Assembly: GCA_022376925.1 (NCBI GenBank)
Contig: JAIOJX010000005.1
Span: forward strand, 156,193,501 to 156,257,500
DNA: 64,000 bases
Source of the DNA: Tragulus kanchil
Lineage: Eukaryota > Chordata > Mammalia > Artiodactyla > Tragulidae
Reading direction: 5' to 3'
In this document: positions 21,776 through 32,552 of the stretch, one piece after another
How positions within the stretch are numbered: the first letter of the stretch is position 1
How the letters are laid out: every line of letters starts with the position of its first letter
The notes under the pieces: model-generated
Seen by the model: only the letters and a program-made list of their open reading frames with translations
What the model was told of the DNA's origin: nothing
Database searches by the model: none
Program-made: the position numbers and the translations under genes

Positions 21776-22741
21776 AGGTGTCTACTCCCTCTACCTCTTG
21801 AAAGTTTGGTAGTACACTTTAACCCCTTCCCCAATAAGCCTGAGATGGAACAAAAACCAAACCATAAGTATCCCCAAACTATGACTGAAAAAAGCATCAA
21901 TTTCAGGAAATATGACTGTAGGAAAGACACTGTCTAGTCCTCAGTCTCCCGTGAACCACGTTATGGCCTGGAAGCAGAGGTCCATCAAAAGAGGCTTGTA
22001 CCTGCCATGGACTAGAGAATCAGCACTTATGTTCATCATCTCACCGAATCTCAAGACAGCCCAGCCAAGTTAGTGTTTATATGGATCAGGACACAAGGTT
22101 TAAAACCCGGAGATGACACGCACTCTCCCCTGCCATACACCGTCTCGTTCCAACCCAGTTTAGCTCTGGAATGTGTACACACAAACGTGTGTGTAATTTC
22201 TTCGGGTGTATGTGTGTATCCAGTAGGCAGTTTGGTTTTCTCAGTGTACATGATAGAAAGGTGTACACATGTACCCCAATGCAGCATTAGTTACAATCTC
22301 CAGGACATGGAAGCAACCTAGATGTCCACTGATAAATGAATGGATAGAGAACTTGTGGTGCATAGATACCATGGAATATCACTCAGCCACAAAAAGGAGT
22401 GAAATTGGGTCAGTTGTAGTGAGGTGGGATGAAACTTGAGCCTGTTATACAGAGTGCAGGAAGTCAGAAAGAGAAAAGCAAGTGTCATTTATTAGTGCAT
22501 ATATATGGAGTCTAGAAAAATGGTCCTGATGAACCTATTTGTAAGGAGGGAATGCAGATGCAGATGTAGAGGATGGACCTGTGAACTCAGCAGGGGAGTT
22601 CAGAGGGACAAACTGAGAAAGTAGCATTGACATATGTCACTACCGTGGCGAGCGGGGAAAAGCTGCTGGAGAGCACATGGAGCTCAGCTCAGTGCCCTGT
22701 GACGACCCAGAGGGGTGGGACGCGTGGGGGAGGGAGGAGAG

Positions 22742-22772
<31 letters not shown>

Positions 22773-23079
22773 TATGACTGATTCAAGCTATATGGCAGAA
22801 ACCAACAACAATGTGAAGCAATCATCCTCCTACTAAAAATTTTAAAAAGAAAACAAACAAGGTGTCTACTCCCTCTACCTCTTGAAAGTTTGGTAGTACA
22901 CTTTAACCCCTTCCCCAATAAGCCTGAGATGGAACAAAAAAACCAAACTGCTGCCAATAATGTATCCCCAAACTATTCCACACTCCATATACAAGATAGC
23001 TATTCAGCACAGTTTTAGAAAGACGACGCTTACATTTAGTAAGAGCTAGGCTGGGCTCAAATGTTCACCTTTTTTGATT

Positions 23080-23250
23080 TCTCTTAATCATCCCAGAAGC
23101 CTGCAAAGATGATCTCATGCATTTTTACACGTAGGGAAATAAAAGCTTAGAGAAGGTAAGCAACTTGCCCAAGTTAGCAAGAGTTCATAAAACATGCAAA
23201 CTTCAGTCTCATTGATTCTGAAACTCAGAACAGTCTTCCCACAGCACAGA
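23080..23250 (-). repeat. MIR element, copied at about 24190-24355
   Basis: 'gatgatctcatgcatttt', 'gcttagagaaggtaagcaac' and 'ttgcccaagttagcaagag' follow the antisense MIR core. Confidence 0.7.
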
Positions 23251-24010
23251 GAGGGCAGCATCATGGTAAACAGCTGGCCCCCTTGCCCCCCGGTCATGGA
23301 AGGCTTCCCCTCCCTTCCTCACCACCCACCCCAGCTCTCAGGGAAGAACTCAGCCCTAGCACAGACAAGCCCCACCGCAGGCAGGGATCGAGCCCCCTCA
23401 TCTTACCGCCCACGCTGAGCCACAGAAAGATCCAGGCTATCCCATCTTCAGGGCCAGCTTCTTGGGGATGACAGTCAGGCACTCTCACAGCGACCTCTGG
23501 CTTGGTTTAAGGCTCTGCCGTCACCATCCTGAAATCTCTAGTGATTTCTGAACAAGTAGCCTTGCCTTGCCATGTTGCGCTGGGGCCCATGCAGCTGGTC
23601 CTGCCCATCTTCCAAGGCAGCCAGCGCGGGCAGCCTTTCCCAGGAAGAGCAGCCCAGCCAGCCACTCCCTGAGTGTTTCCAAAAATGTTACCCACAGTCC
23701 CTGAATGGTCAGGACGCAACAAAGACAAGTGGCTTTAGTCTGGGGTGGCTTCCTGGCCCCAAAGGCCTTCATGAGCAACTCAGTCACTGCTGGGCTACTC
23801 CCCACCCTGATCTTTCTCCCCGCATCCCACCTCACCCTCCGGCCAAATGCTCCCTGGTCACTCCTCCCTAAACACACCACTGCTCCACGGATTAACATTC
23901 CTGGAGGGCATGAACGCTTCCGCTTTATCTCCAACTCCCCCGACCCCGGCTTTTACTGCACACACAGCAGAAACTTGATGGGAGCGAATGGTACTGCAAC
24001 ACGACACGAA
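23251..24010. other. No gene recognised (also its copy 24356-25110)
   Basis: GC-rich single-copy-looking sequence. Frames of about 100-150 codons overlap on both strands and change length between copies through single-base differences. No protein similarity recognised. Confidence 0.4.
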
Positions 24011-25299
24011 ATTTTACATTTCCCCCCAATACGCCTCACATGGAACAAAAAAACCAAACTGCTGCCAATAATGTATCCCCAAACTATTCCACACTCCATA
24101 TACAAGATAGCTATTCAGCACAGTTTTAGAAAGACGACGCTTACATTTAGTAAGAGCTAGGCTGGGCTCAAATGTTCACCTTTTTTGATTTCTCTTAATC
24201 ATCCCAGAAGCCTGCAAAGATGATCTCATGCATTTTACACGTAGGAAATAAAACCTTAGAGAAGGTAAGCAACTTGCCCAACTTAACAAGAGTTCATAAA
24301 ACATGCAAACTTCAGTCTCATTGATTCTGAAACTCAGAACAGTCTTCCCACAGCACAGAGAGGGCAGCATCATGGTAAACAGCTGGCCCCCTTGCCCCGG
24401 TCATGGAAGGCTTCCTCCTTCCTCACCACCCACCCCAGCTCTCAGGGAAGAACTCAGCCCTAGCACAGACAAGCCCCACCGCAGGCAGGGATCGAGCCCC
24501 CTCATCTTACCGCCCACGCTGAGCCACAGAAAGATCCAGGCTATCCCATCTTCAGGGCCAGCTTCTTGGGGATGACAGTCAGGCACTCTCACAGCGACCT
24601 CTGGCTTGGTTTAAGGCTCTGCCGTCACCATCCTGAAATCTCTAGTGATTTCTGAACAAGTAGCCTTGCCTTGCCATGTTGCGCTGGGGCCCATGCAGCT
24701 GGTCCTGCCCATCTTCCAAGGCAGCCAGCGCGGGCAGCCTTTCCCAGGAAGAGCAGCCCAGCCAGCCACTCCCTGAGTGTTTCCAAAAATGTTACCCACA
24801 GTCCCTGAATGGTCAGGACGCAACAAAGACAAGTGGCTTTAGTCTGGGGTGGCTTCCTGGCCCCAAAGGCCTTCATGAGCAACTCAGTCACTGCTGGGCT
24901 ACTCCCCACCCTGATCTTTCTCCCCGCATCCCACCTCACCCCTCCGGCCAAATGCTCCCTGGTCACTCCTCCCTAAACACACCACTGCTCCACGGATTAA
25001 CATTCCTGGAGGGCATGAACGCTTCCGCTTTATCTCCAACTCCCCCGACCCCGGCTTTTACTGCACACACAGCAGAAACTTGATGGGAGCGAATGGATCA
25101 CACACAGTGCAACACGGATTTCCTGAATTCTTGACCCCATCCGTTACAAGACCTATCATCAATGTGATGACGTTACTCAGACACAAAAACAGAGGGTCCT
25201 TCTGCAACTGGATAAATATTAAAAGAAAATGGGTTAACCTTGAAACAGGGTAAAAAAATAACTTGGTTCTGCTTGTTCTACATTTGCATTTGCAATATT

Positions 25300-25920
25300 A
25301 TTCCACATCTCATGCCCACCTCTGCTTCCTCCTTCTCCTCTCCTTCCCAGATGCAAGTCCCACCTTCTCCAAGCAGCCTTCCTAACCTTTCTTGGCTCTC
25401 TAAATTCTCCCAAATAAACTCAGAACCCTTGCGGTCGACCCCTTTTTTTTAATGTGAATTTTATTTTTGAGGGGGGGGTTGGGGAGGGAGGAGGGCGGGC
25501 GGGCCACTTCTATTGGTCTTTCATTTATCTATTTTCATCCATCTTTGTTCTTTGGCCCGTGTGGGCCTCCCATTGCAGCGGCCTCTGTTGTCGCAGAGCA
25601 TCGGCTCTGGGCACATGTGCTCCAGAGCTCCAGCTCGGTAATTGGACACATCGGTCTAGCCACTCCGTGGCACGTGGGATCTTCCCAGGCCAGGGACCAA
25701 ACCGGCGCCCCTTGCACTGCAAGGTGGTGTCCTTACCCACTGGACCACCAGGGAAACCCGCTGTCTACCTTTTTTTATAGGATACCACATTCTACTACTC
25801 TGGGGCCCTTCATGGTATTTGATGACTTGTATTAATTTGTCTTTCTTGTGCCGATGAGCTTTTCCCCCAACTAGACTCTTGAGTCCCCTAAGAACAAGAC
25901 ATAATGCCATGTTTGCAGCA
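25300..25920 (+). repeat. L2 element split by a CHR SINE, copied at about 26404-27024
   Basis: 'ccaagcagccttcctaacc' before the SINE and 'tttgtctttcttgtgccgat', 'ctagactcttgagtcccc', 'agaacaagacataatgcc' after it follow the sense L2 3' end in order. Confidence 0.55.
25470..25759 (-). repeat. Long CHR-type SINE, copied at about 26575-26863
   Basis: An extended antisense CHR with 'ggcctctgttgtcgcagagc', 'gtgctccagagctccagctc', 'gtggcacgtgggatcttccc' and the head complement 'ggaccaccagggaaaccc'. It closely resembles the element at 38586-38880. Confidence 0.85.
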
Positions 25921-27221
25921 GGTCCTCTTTCTGAATGGAAGTCATCTGATGGCAGGAGGTGCGATAGGGAACAGAAGAGAGAGAGAGTCATTAGCCCCGG
26001 AAATAAGTCTGCAAGGCAAGCCCAATGAACTTAGGTCCTTCATTCAAACTTCTCTCTTCTTAAGAGTTCACTGAAGGTCAAAGGCATTCAGACCTTGGCC
26101 AGACACCATCAAGAGGGCATGAACGCTTCCGCTTTATCTCCAACTCCCCCGACCCCGGCTTTTACTGCACACACAGCAGAAACTTGATGGGAGCGAATGG
26201 ATCACACACAGTGCAACACGGATTTCCTGAATTCTTGACCCCATCCGTTACAAGACCTATCATCAATGTGATGACGTTACTCAGACACAAAAACAGAGGG
26301 TCCTTCTGCAACTGGATAAATATTAAAAGAAAATGGGTTAACCTTGAAACAGGGTAAAAAAATAACTTGGTTCTGCTTGTTCTACATTTGCATTTGCAAT
26401 ATTATTCCACATCTCATGCCCACCTCTGCTTCCTCCTTCTCCTCTCCTTCCCAGATGCAAGTCCCACCTTCTCCAAGCAGCCTTCCTAACCTTTCTTGGC
26501 TCTCTAAATTCTCCCAAATAAACTCAGAACCCTTGCGGTCGACCCCTTTTTTTTAATGTGAATTTTATTTTTGAGGGGGGGGTTGGGGAGGGAGGAGGGC
26601 GGGCGGGCCACTTCTTTTGGTCTTTCATTTATCTATTTTCATCCATCTTTGTTCTTTGGCCCGTGTGGGCCTCCCATTGCAGCGGCCTCTGTTGTCGCAG
26701 AGCATCGGCTCTGGGCACATGTGCTCCAGAGCTCCAGCTCGGTAATTGGACACATCGGTCTAGCCACTCCGTGGCACGTGGGATCTTCCCAGGCCAGGGC
26801 CCAAAACCCGGGCGCCTTGCACTGCAAGGTGGTGTCCTTACCCACTGGACCACCAGGGAAACCCGCTGTCTACCTTTTTTTATAGGATACCACATTCTAC
26901 TACTCTGGGGCCCTTCATGGTATTTGATGACTTGTATTAATTTGTCTTTCTTGTGCCGATGAGCTTTTCCCCCAACTAGACTCTTGAGTCCCCTAAGAAC
27001 AAGACATAATGCCATGTTTGCAGCAGGTCCTCTTTCTGAATGGAAGTCATCTGATGGCAGGAGGTGCGATAGGGAACAGAAGAGAGGAGAGAGTCATTAG
27101 CCCCGGAAATAAGTCTGCAAGGCAAGCCCAATGAACTTAGGTCCTTCATTCAAACTTCTCTCTTCTTAAGAGTTCACTGAAGGTCAAAGGCATTCAGACC
27201 TTGGCCAGACACCATCAAGAG

Positions 27222-28225
27222 GTGTCTCAAGTAGCACTCAGCAAGAGGCAGAAGCATGCCCATTGACAGATCGGCGTGGTTAAATGAGATCTTGGCATTC
27301 CCAGAGGAAATGCTGGACGGTTTCATTTCTGTTTGTTTCTGCTCCCCTCACTCCCTTCCAGCACTCAAAAGGCATCTCCTGTGTAAAAGGCGTAAGATAT
27401 TTCTCCTCTCTGGGCTTCCAGGAACAGGATGCTCCAAGGGAAGCAAAGCTTCAGGCGACAGAAGCTGGGCTTTCCTCTCTGGAACCAGACCATCCCCTCT
27501 GTCGCTCCAAGCCCAGGGGCAGTCTGTGCATCAACTTCCTGATCCCTAAGCCACATGCCTTTAACCTCGACTGCCCCTGCAAGCTGTGCCCCGGCTCTCT
27601 CCACCGAAGGGGCCTGAGTCACCCAGCAGGGCCCCTCACCTCCCTCCTCAGCATCCACCTCCCCTGGAAACCACACATCTGCACGTCACCATCATTCCTT
27701 TCCAGCCTGTTCCCCACCGTCAGAGGCTGTCACCCCAGTTCTTTCTGCATGGCGTTTCAGAACAATGTGAAATCCAACCCGCCCATCCCCATCTTCCACG
27801 CTCTCTCACCTCCTTGATTTCAACCAGCTGGTCCCCCTGTCTGAAGCACCCCTCCTAGATGTCCCCCTCCTCCCAGCCACACACCTGGCAGCCTGAAACC
27901 TTCACAGGTGTGGTGAGGTGTCCCTCCGTACCTGCATTTCCATCAGACAGAGCTGCTGCAGCCGCTTCCTGAATTACCGTCACCCTTCATCAGCTGTGAG
28001 GTCCTGGAGGCTGAGGACAGCGTTGCGCAGTCCCTGCACCCAGCAGAGCTGGTCCCAAAGCGGACGTGCTGGGGCCTGGCCAAGGCTCACACCTCCGGTC
28101 TCTGTCCGTCCCCCTCAGCGTTCCTCCCTCCCAGCAAATCGTCCCTCTCCTTATCTCAGACCAATTCAGCCGTGGTCACTCCCGGAGCGTCCTCTCCCCC
28201 GCCTCCAGCTCCGTATTTGCAACGA
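27222..28225. other. No gene recognised; possible worn L2 at about 27850-28060
   Basis: GC-rich sequence with several overlapping frames, the longest 177 codons at 27284-27817. A segment with 'cttcatcagctgtgaggtcc' and 'ggaggctgaggacagcg' resembles the L2 3' end. No exon recognised. Confidence 0.4.
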
Positions 28226-28469
28226 CCCACATGTCTGTTCTGAAACACTGGCACCATTCCCACCAACTTCCTCTCAATCCCTCAAACCGCCGTCACCGCC
28301 TCCAGCCTGCGGACCACCCCTGCTTTCCTCTGCGAATGACACAGTCCGAAGTTCAAGCCACAGGATCATCCTTAACTCTGCAAAGGAAGAGTTCTTGAGA
28401 ACTGCTGCATGCTGGGCCTTTACACAGATTATCTCATTTCACTTTTGCAGCCAACCCTAAGAAGTGTGT

Positions 28470-28570
28470 ATGAGCCTCCCAAGTCTACAGAGCGGGCAAC
28501 TGAGGCTGAGAGAAGCCAAGTGACCTGCCCAAGGAGCACAGGACTGACAGAGCTGGGATGAGAGGCAGGT
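28470..28570 (-). repeat. MIR element, copied at about 29610-29710
   Basis: 'gcaactgaggctgagagaag', 'ccaagtgacctgcccaagg' and 'acagagctgggatgagagg' follow the antisense MIR core. Confidence 0.7.
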
Positions 28571-28619
28571 TTTAGGTTGTGAACAGACTGTCCGAAAGCC
28601 TGCCAGGCATGCACACGCT

Positions 28620-28684
28620 CTTTCTCTCTCTCTCTCTCTTTGTCTCTGTCTCTCTGTGTCTCTGTCTCTCTCTGTCTCTGTCTG

Positions 28685-28715
<31 letters not shown>

Positions 28716-28795
28716 GTCTCTGTCTGTCTCTGTCTCTGTCTGTCTCTCTCTGTCTCTCTGTGTCTCTGTCTCTGTCTGTCTGTCTCTCTCTTTAT
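28620..28795. repeat. (TCTG/TCTC)n tract, copied at about 29760-29935
   Basis: An irregular pyrimidine-rich tract of TCTC, TCTG and TGTC units, about 175 bp. All six frames across it are open and yield low-complexity peptides (Ser/Leu/Val/Cys or Arg/Asp/Glu/Thr), which explains several long open frames here. Confidence 0.95.
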
Positions 28796-29247
28796 AAGTA
28801 TCCAACCAATGTCCATGGAAATGCTTCTTTCATGGCCCCTTTGATCTCTCTAGTGGATGCTCAGACCCCACTCAGACTCACAGGGCATGACGGCGTGGTC
28901 ATAGAGTTGGGGGAATGAGGGGCCACAAGTCCCGCATGTCTGGCTAGCCGCGCTGACCTCCCCTCGTGCTCACAGCTTGGAACCATTTCTTCAAGGCCCC
29001 ATCCCTTCTTACTGGTTTGGCCAGCCTCCAGCCCCGGCGGAGGCCCACCCCTCTCCCCTGGACTCCATCCACCTGCACCTCACTAACTGCTCCTCTTGGC
29101 CTCAAACCAAAAGCCGTCAACAAGCTGCCCACCTGGAGCACACCCTGGGTTTCCAGGTCTCTTCCATCGATTTAGCTCTTGGTTTTCCCATTCTCAGCAG
29201 AAGATCCCCAAGGACGGTGCAGCCTATCCAAAAGGGTTTCTCCGCAA

Positions 29248-29352
29248 TGCAGATCCCAGAGCCCTGGTCTCAGAGTTTCTAGGTCAGCAGATCTGGGTAA
29301 AGATGCAGGAATCTGCATCTTAACAAGTTCCTCAAGGGACTGGGATGCATGC
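29248..29352 (+). repeat. MER5A-like hAT relic, copied at about 30388-30492
   Basis: 'tctcagagtttctaggtcag', 'atctgggtaaagatgcagg' and 'atctgcatcttaacaagttc' follow the right half of MER5A. Confidence 0.65.
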
Positions 29353-29824
29353 AGGCCACCAACTGTACCCACATGTCTGTTCTGAAACACTGGCACCATT
29401 CCCACCAACTTCCTCTCAATCCCTCAAACCGCCGTCACCGCCTCCAGCCTGCGGACCACCCCTGCTTTCCTCTGCGAATGACACAGTCCGAAGTTCAAGC
29501 CACAGGATCATCCTTAACTCTGCAAAGGAAGAGTTCTTGAGAACTGCTGCATGCTGGGCCTTTACACAGATTATCTCATTTCACTTTTGCAGCCAACCCT
29601 AAGAAGTGTGTATGAGCCTCCCAAGTCTACAGAGCGGGCAACTGAGGCTGAGAGAAGCCAAGTGACCTGCCCAAGGAGCACAGGACTGACAGAGCTGGGA
29701 TGAGAGGCAGGTTTTAGGTTGTGAACAGACTGTCCGAAAGCCTGCCAGGCATGTACACGCTCTTTCTCTCTCTCTCTCTTTGTCTCTGTCTCTCTGTGTC
29801 TCTGTCTCTCTCTGTCTCTGTCTG

Positions 29825-29855
<31 letters not shown>

Positions 29856-30589
29856 GTCTCTGTCTGTCTCTGTCTCTGTCTGTCTCTCTCTGTCTCTCTG
29901 TGTCTCTGTCTCTGTCTGTCTGTCTCTCTCTTTATAAGTATCCAACCAATGTCCATGGAAATGCTTCTTTCATGGCCCCTTTGATCTCTCTAGTGGATGC
30001 TCAGACCCCACTCAGACTCACAGGGCATGACGGCGTGGTCATAGAGTTGGGGGAATGAGGGGCCACAAGTCCCGCATGTCTGGCTAGCCGCGCTGACCTC
30101 CCCTCGTGCTCACAGCTTGGAACCATTTCTTCAAGGCCCCATCCCTTCTTACTGGTTTGGCCAGCCTCCAGCCCCGGCGGAGGCCCACCCCTCTCCCCTG
30201 GACTCCATCCACCTGCACCTCACTAACTGCTCCTCTTGGCCTCAAACCAAAAGCCGTCAACAAGCTGCCCACCTGGAGCACACCCTGGGTTTCCAGGTCT
30301 CTTCCATCGATTTAGCTCTTGGTTTTCCCATTCTCAGCAGAAGATCCCCAAGGACGGTGCAGCCTATCCAAAAGGGTTTCTCCGCAATGCAGATCCCAGA
30401 GCCCTGGTCTCAGAGTTTCTAGGTCAGCAGATCTGGGTAAAGATGCAGGAATCTGCATCTTAACAAGTTCCTCAAGGGACTGGGATGCATGCAGGTGGTT
30501 TCATTCACTCTTCATTCCCTTCCCTTCTCTTTCACATCTGTACAAACTTTTTTTTCTTCACAATTCACTTTTATTTCCAGAGTAGTGCT

Positions 30590-30715
30590 CAAATCCCCCA
30601 GGTTCGCATCCTTGGCTGTACAGTGAAATTACGGGGCATTCTGGAAAATACAAATCTAAATCCCAATCAGAACCAATTAAAACAGAATCCCTGGGTGGGT
30701 GTGGGAGAGTTACCT
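30590..30715 (+). repeat. MER5-like hAT relic
   Basis: 'cttggctgtacagtgaaatt', 'aaatctaaatcccaatcag' and 'accaattaaaacagaatccc' then 'tgggtgggtgtgg' follow a MER5-family layout. Confidence 0.5.
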
Positions 30716-30989
30716 GGGTGAGCAGCTCATCCTGCTGTGCTCAGGACTATCCCAGTTTTAATCCTGAAGGTCTCACATCCCCAGGAAGCTCTCAGTTCCA
30801 GAAAAACAGGATCAGTTTGTTCACAGTTAGGGCTTGGTGAGGGGGGTGGTGGATCTCTCCAGGTGATTGTACTTTGAAGCCAAGCTTGCTAACCACTGTA
30901 CCCCATACAGGCCCAGAGACGCCTCTCTCCCGATGGCATTCCCTCCAGTCAGCGCTCACCTGACTTTTGTTTCCCCTCAGCTCAGGTGA

Positions 30990-31070
30990 TCTCACAATGC
31001 ATCTCTAGACCAGGAGCATCGGTTTCACCTGGGAACTTGTTTAAAAACTTTAGAGCCAACTCTAAATAAT
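30990..31070 (-). repeat. MER5A-like fragment, copied at about 32097-32177
   Basis: 'ctagaccaggagcatcggtt' and 'cacctgggaacttgtttaaa' follow antisense MER5A; a Bov-tA follows about 20 bp downstream. Confidence 0.55.
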
Positions 31071-31091
31071 TTGTGCTTCTCCCAGCTACAG

Positions 31092-31345
31092 AGGACTTCC
31101 CGTGGCACAGGGGTAAAGAATCCACCTGCCAAGGCAGGAGGCACAGGGGTAAAGAATCCACCTGCCAAGGCAGGAGATGCAGGTTCAATCCCTGGGTCAG
31201 GACGATCTCCTAGAGAAGGAAACGGCAACCCACTCCAGTATTCTTGCCTGGAGAACCCCCAAGGATAGAGGAGCCTGGTGGGCTACACTCTATAGGGATA
31301 CAAAGAGGGGGACATGACTAAGTGACTAAACAACGGCAAAGAGCT
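31092..31345 (+). repeat. Bov-tA SINE with internal 36-bp tandem duplication, copied at 32199-32452
   Basis: The head is 'gaggacttcccgtggcacag' and the body carries 'cccactccagtattcttgcc' and 'gaggagcctggtgggctaca'. Unlike other Bov-tA copies here, the tRNA-derived part has two exact 36-bp units, 31105-31140 and 31141-31176, each spanning 'aaagaatccacctgcc'. Confidence 0.95.
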
Positions 31346-32552
31346 ACAGAGAGATCCTTTGACACCCTACCCAGAGCTGCTGACATTCCCTGACCTAAAT
31401 GGAGTGAAGACTAAGGAATTAATTGGTGCTGGAGGTTTGAGGCTGAGGTTTCATTTTTCCCCAGGCAGGTGTGGTGGTGACTTGGGGAAGGGAGGCTAGG
31501 TTTTGATTTGGATGCAACAAACCTTTACTGACCAGCTGGCGTGTTTTTGCCTCTCACGAAATCTCACACTAACCCTGTCCAGCATAGGGTGTTGGGGTGT
31601 CATGAGGTCCCAATAGATAACTTTCCTCTTCTGGCTCAAATTCAGGGCTAGTTGAGAAAGAGACACACAGAGCCAACAGATGGAAGTCACAGGGTCAGTT
31701 CAAGTGTGTGGCCATATCTCTCTGGCCAAATGGACTTCCTGATGTTTCACCCATGAGTGAGGCCCATGGCACATCCAGTCCTTGGCAGAGGAGGTGACCG
31801 TGGCGTCCGTAGGAGCGGGTTTCTAATCTCATCACCTAGAGCGGGCCAGAGATGTATCCCAGTTTTAATCCTGAAGGTCTCACATCCCCAGGAAGCTCTC
31901 AGTTCCAGAAAAACAGGATCAGTTTGTTCACAGTTAGGGCTTGGTGAGGGGGGTGGTGGATCTCTCCAGGTGATTGTACTTTGAAGCCAAGCTTGCTAAC
32001 CACTGTACCCCATGCAGGCCCAGAGACGCCTCTCTCCGATGGCATTCCCTCCAGTCAGCGCTCACCTGACTTTTGTTTCCCCTCAGCTCAGGTGATCTCA
32101 CAATGCATCTCTAGACCAGGAGCATCGGTTTCACCTGGGAACTTGTTTAAAAACTTTAGAGCCAACTCTAAATAATTTGTGCTTCTCCCAGCTACAGAGG
32201 ACTTCCCGTGGCACAGGGGTAAAGAATCCACCTGCCAAGGCAGGAGGCACAGGGGTAAAGAATCCACCTGCCAAGGCAGGAGATGCAGGTTCAATCCCTG
32301 GGTCAGGACGATCTCCTAGAGAAGGAAACGGCAACCCACTCCAGTATTCTTGCCTGGAGAACCCCCAAGGATAGAGGAGCCTGGTGGGCTACACTCTATA
32401 GGGATACAAAGAGGGGGACATGACTAAGTGACTAAACAACGGCAAAGAGCTACAGAGAGATCCTTTGACACCCTACCCAGAGCTGCTGACATTCCCTGAC
32501 CTAAATGGAGTGAAGACTAAGGAATTAATTGGTGCTGGAGGTTTGAGGCTGA

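Larger units (their letters stand above)
20816..22980. repeat. Adjacent direct duplication 6 (20816-21880 and 21902-22980)
   Basis: The offset is 1,086 bp. The end of copy 1 is damaged: 'ccaaaccataagtatcccc' stands where copy 2 has 'ccaaactgctgccaataatg' and then 'tatcccc'. About 20 non-matching bases follow before copy 2 starts. This looks like a low-quality contig end. Confidence 0.9.
22914..25120. repeat. Adjacent direct duplication 7 (22914-about 24015 and 24024-25120)
   Basis: The offset falls from 1,111 to 1,105 bp. The first 400 bp of copy 2 have shortened runs: 'catttttacac' to 'cattttacac', 'tagggaaat' to 'taggaaat', 'ttgccccccggt' to 'ttgccccggt'. The last ~30 bases of copy 1 are scrambled relative to copy 2. 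It overlaps copy 2 of duplication 6. Confidence 0.9.
25009..27222. repeat. Adjacent direct duplication 8 (25009-26114 and 26113-27222)
   Basis: The offset is 1,104 bp, with the junction in a short 'agaggg' shared stretch at about 26113. A small disagreement lies in the CHR element ('gggaccaaaccggcgcccc' against 'gggcccaaaacccgggcgcc'). It overlaps copy 2 of duplication 7 by about 110 bp. Confidence 0.9.
28225..30495. repeat. Adjacent direct duplication 9 (28225-29355 and 29367-30495)
   Basis: The offset is 1,140-1,142 bp, with about 11 non-matching bases between copies. Copy 2 differs at 'gcatgtacacgc' against 'gcatgcacacgc' and in two bases of the TCTC tract length. Otherwise the copies look the same, even across about 170 bp of simple repeat. 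Confidence 0.9.

Noticed and set aside
28457..29956. Low-complexity open frames (Arg/Glu/Asp/Thr-rich or Ser/Leu/Val-rich) of 60-124 codons
   Set aside because: They are translations of the TCTG/TCTC simple repeat, open in all frames.
31071..31268. Frame with repeated 'GTGVKNPPAKAG' units
   Set aside because: It is a translation of the Bov-tA head with its 36-bp duplication, not a protein repeat.
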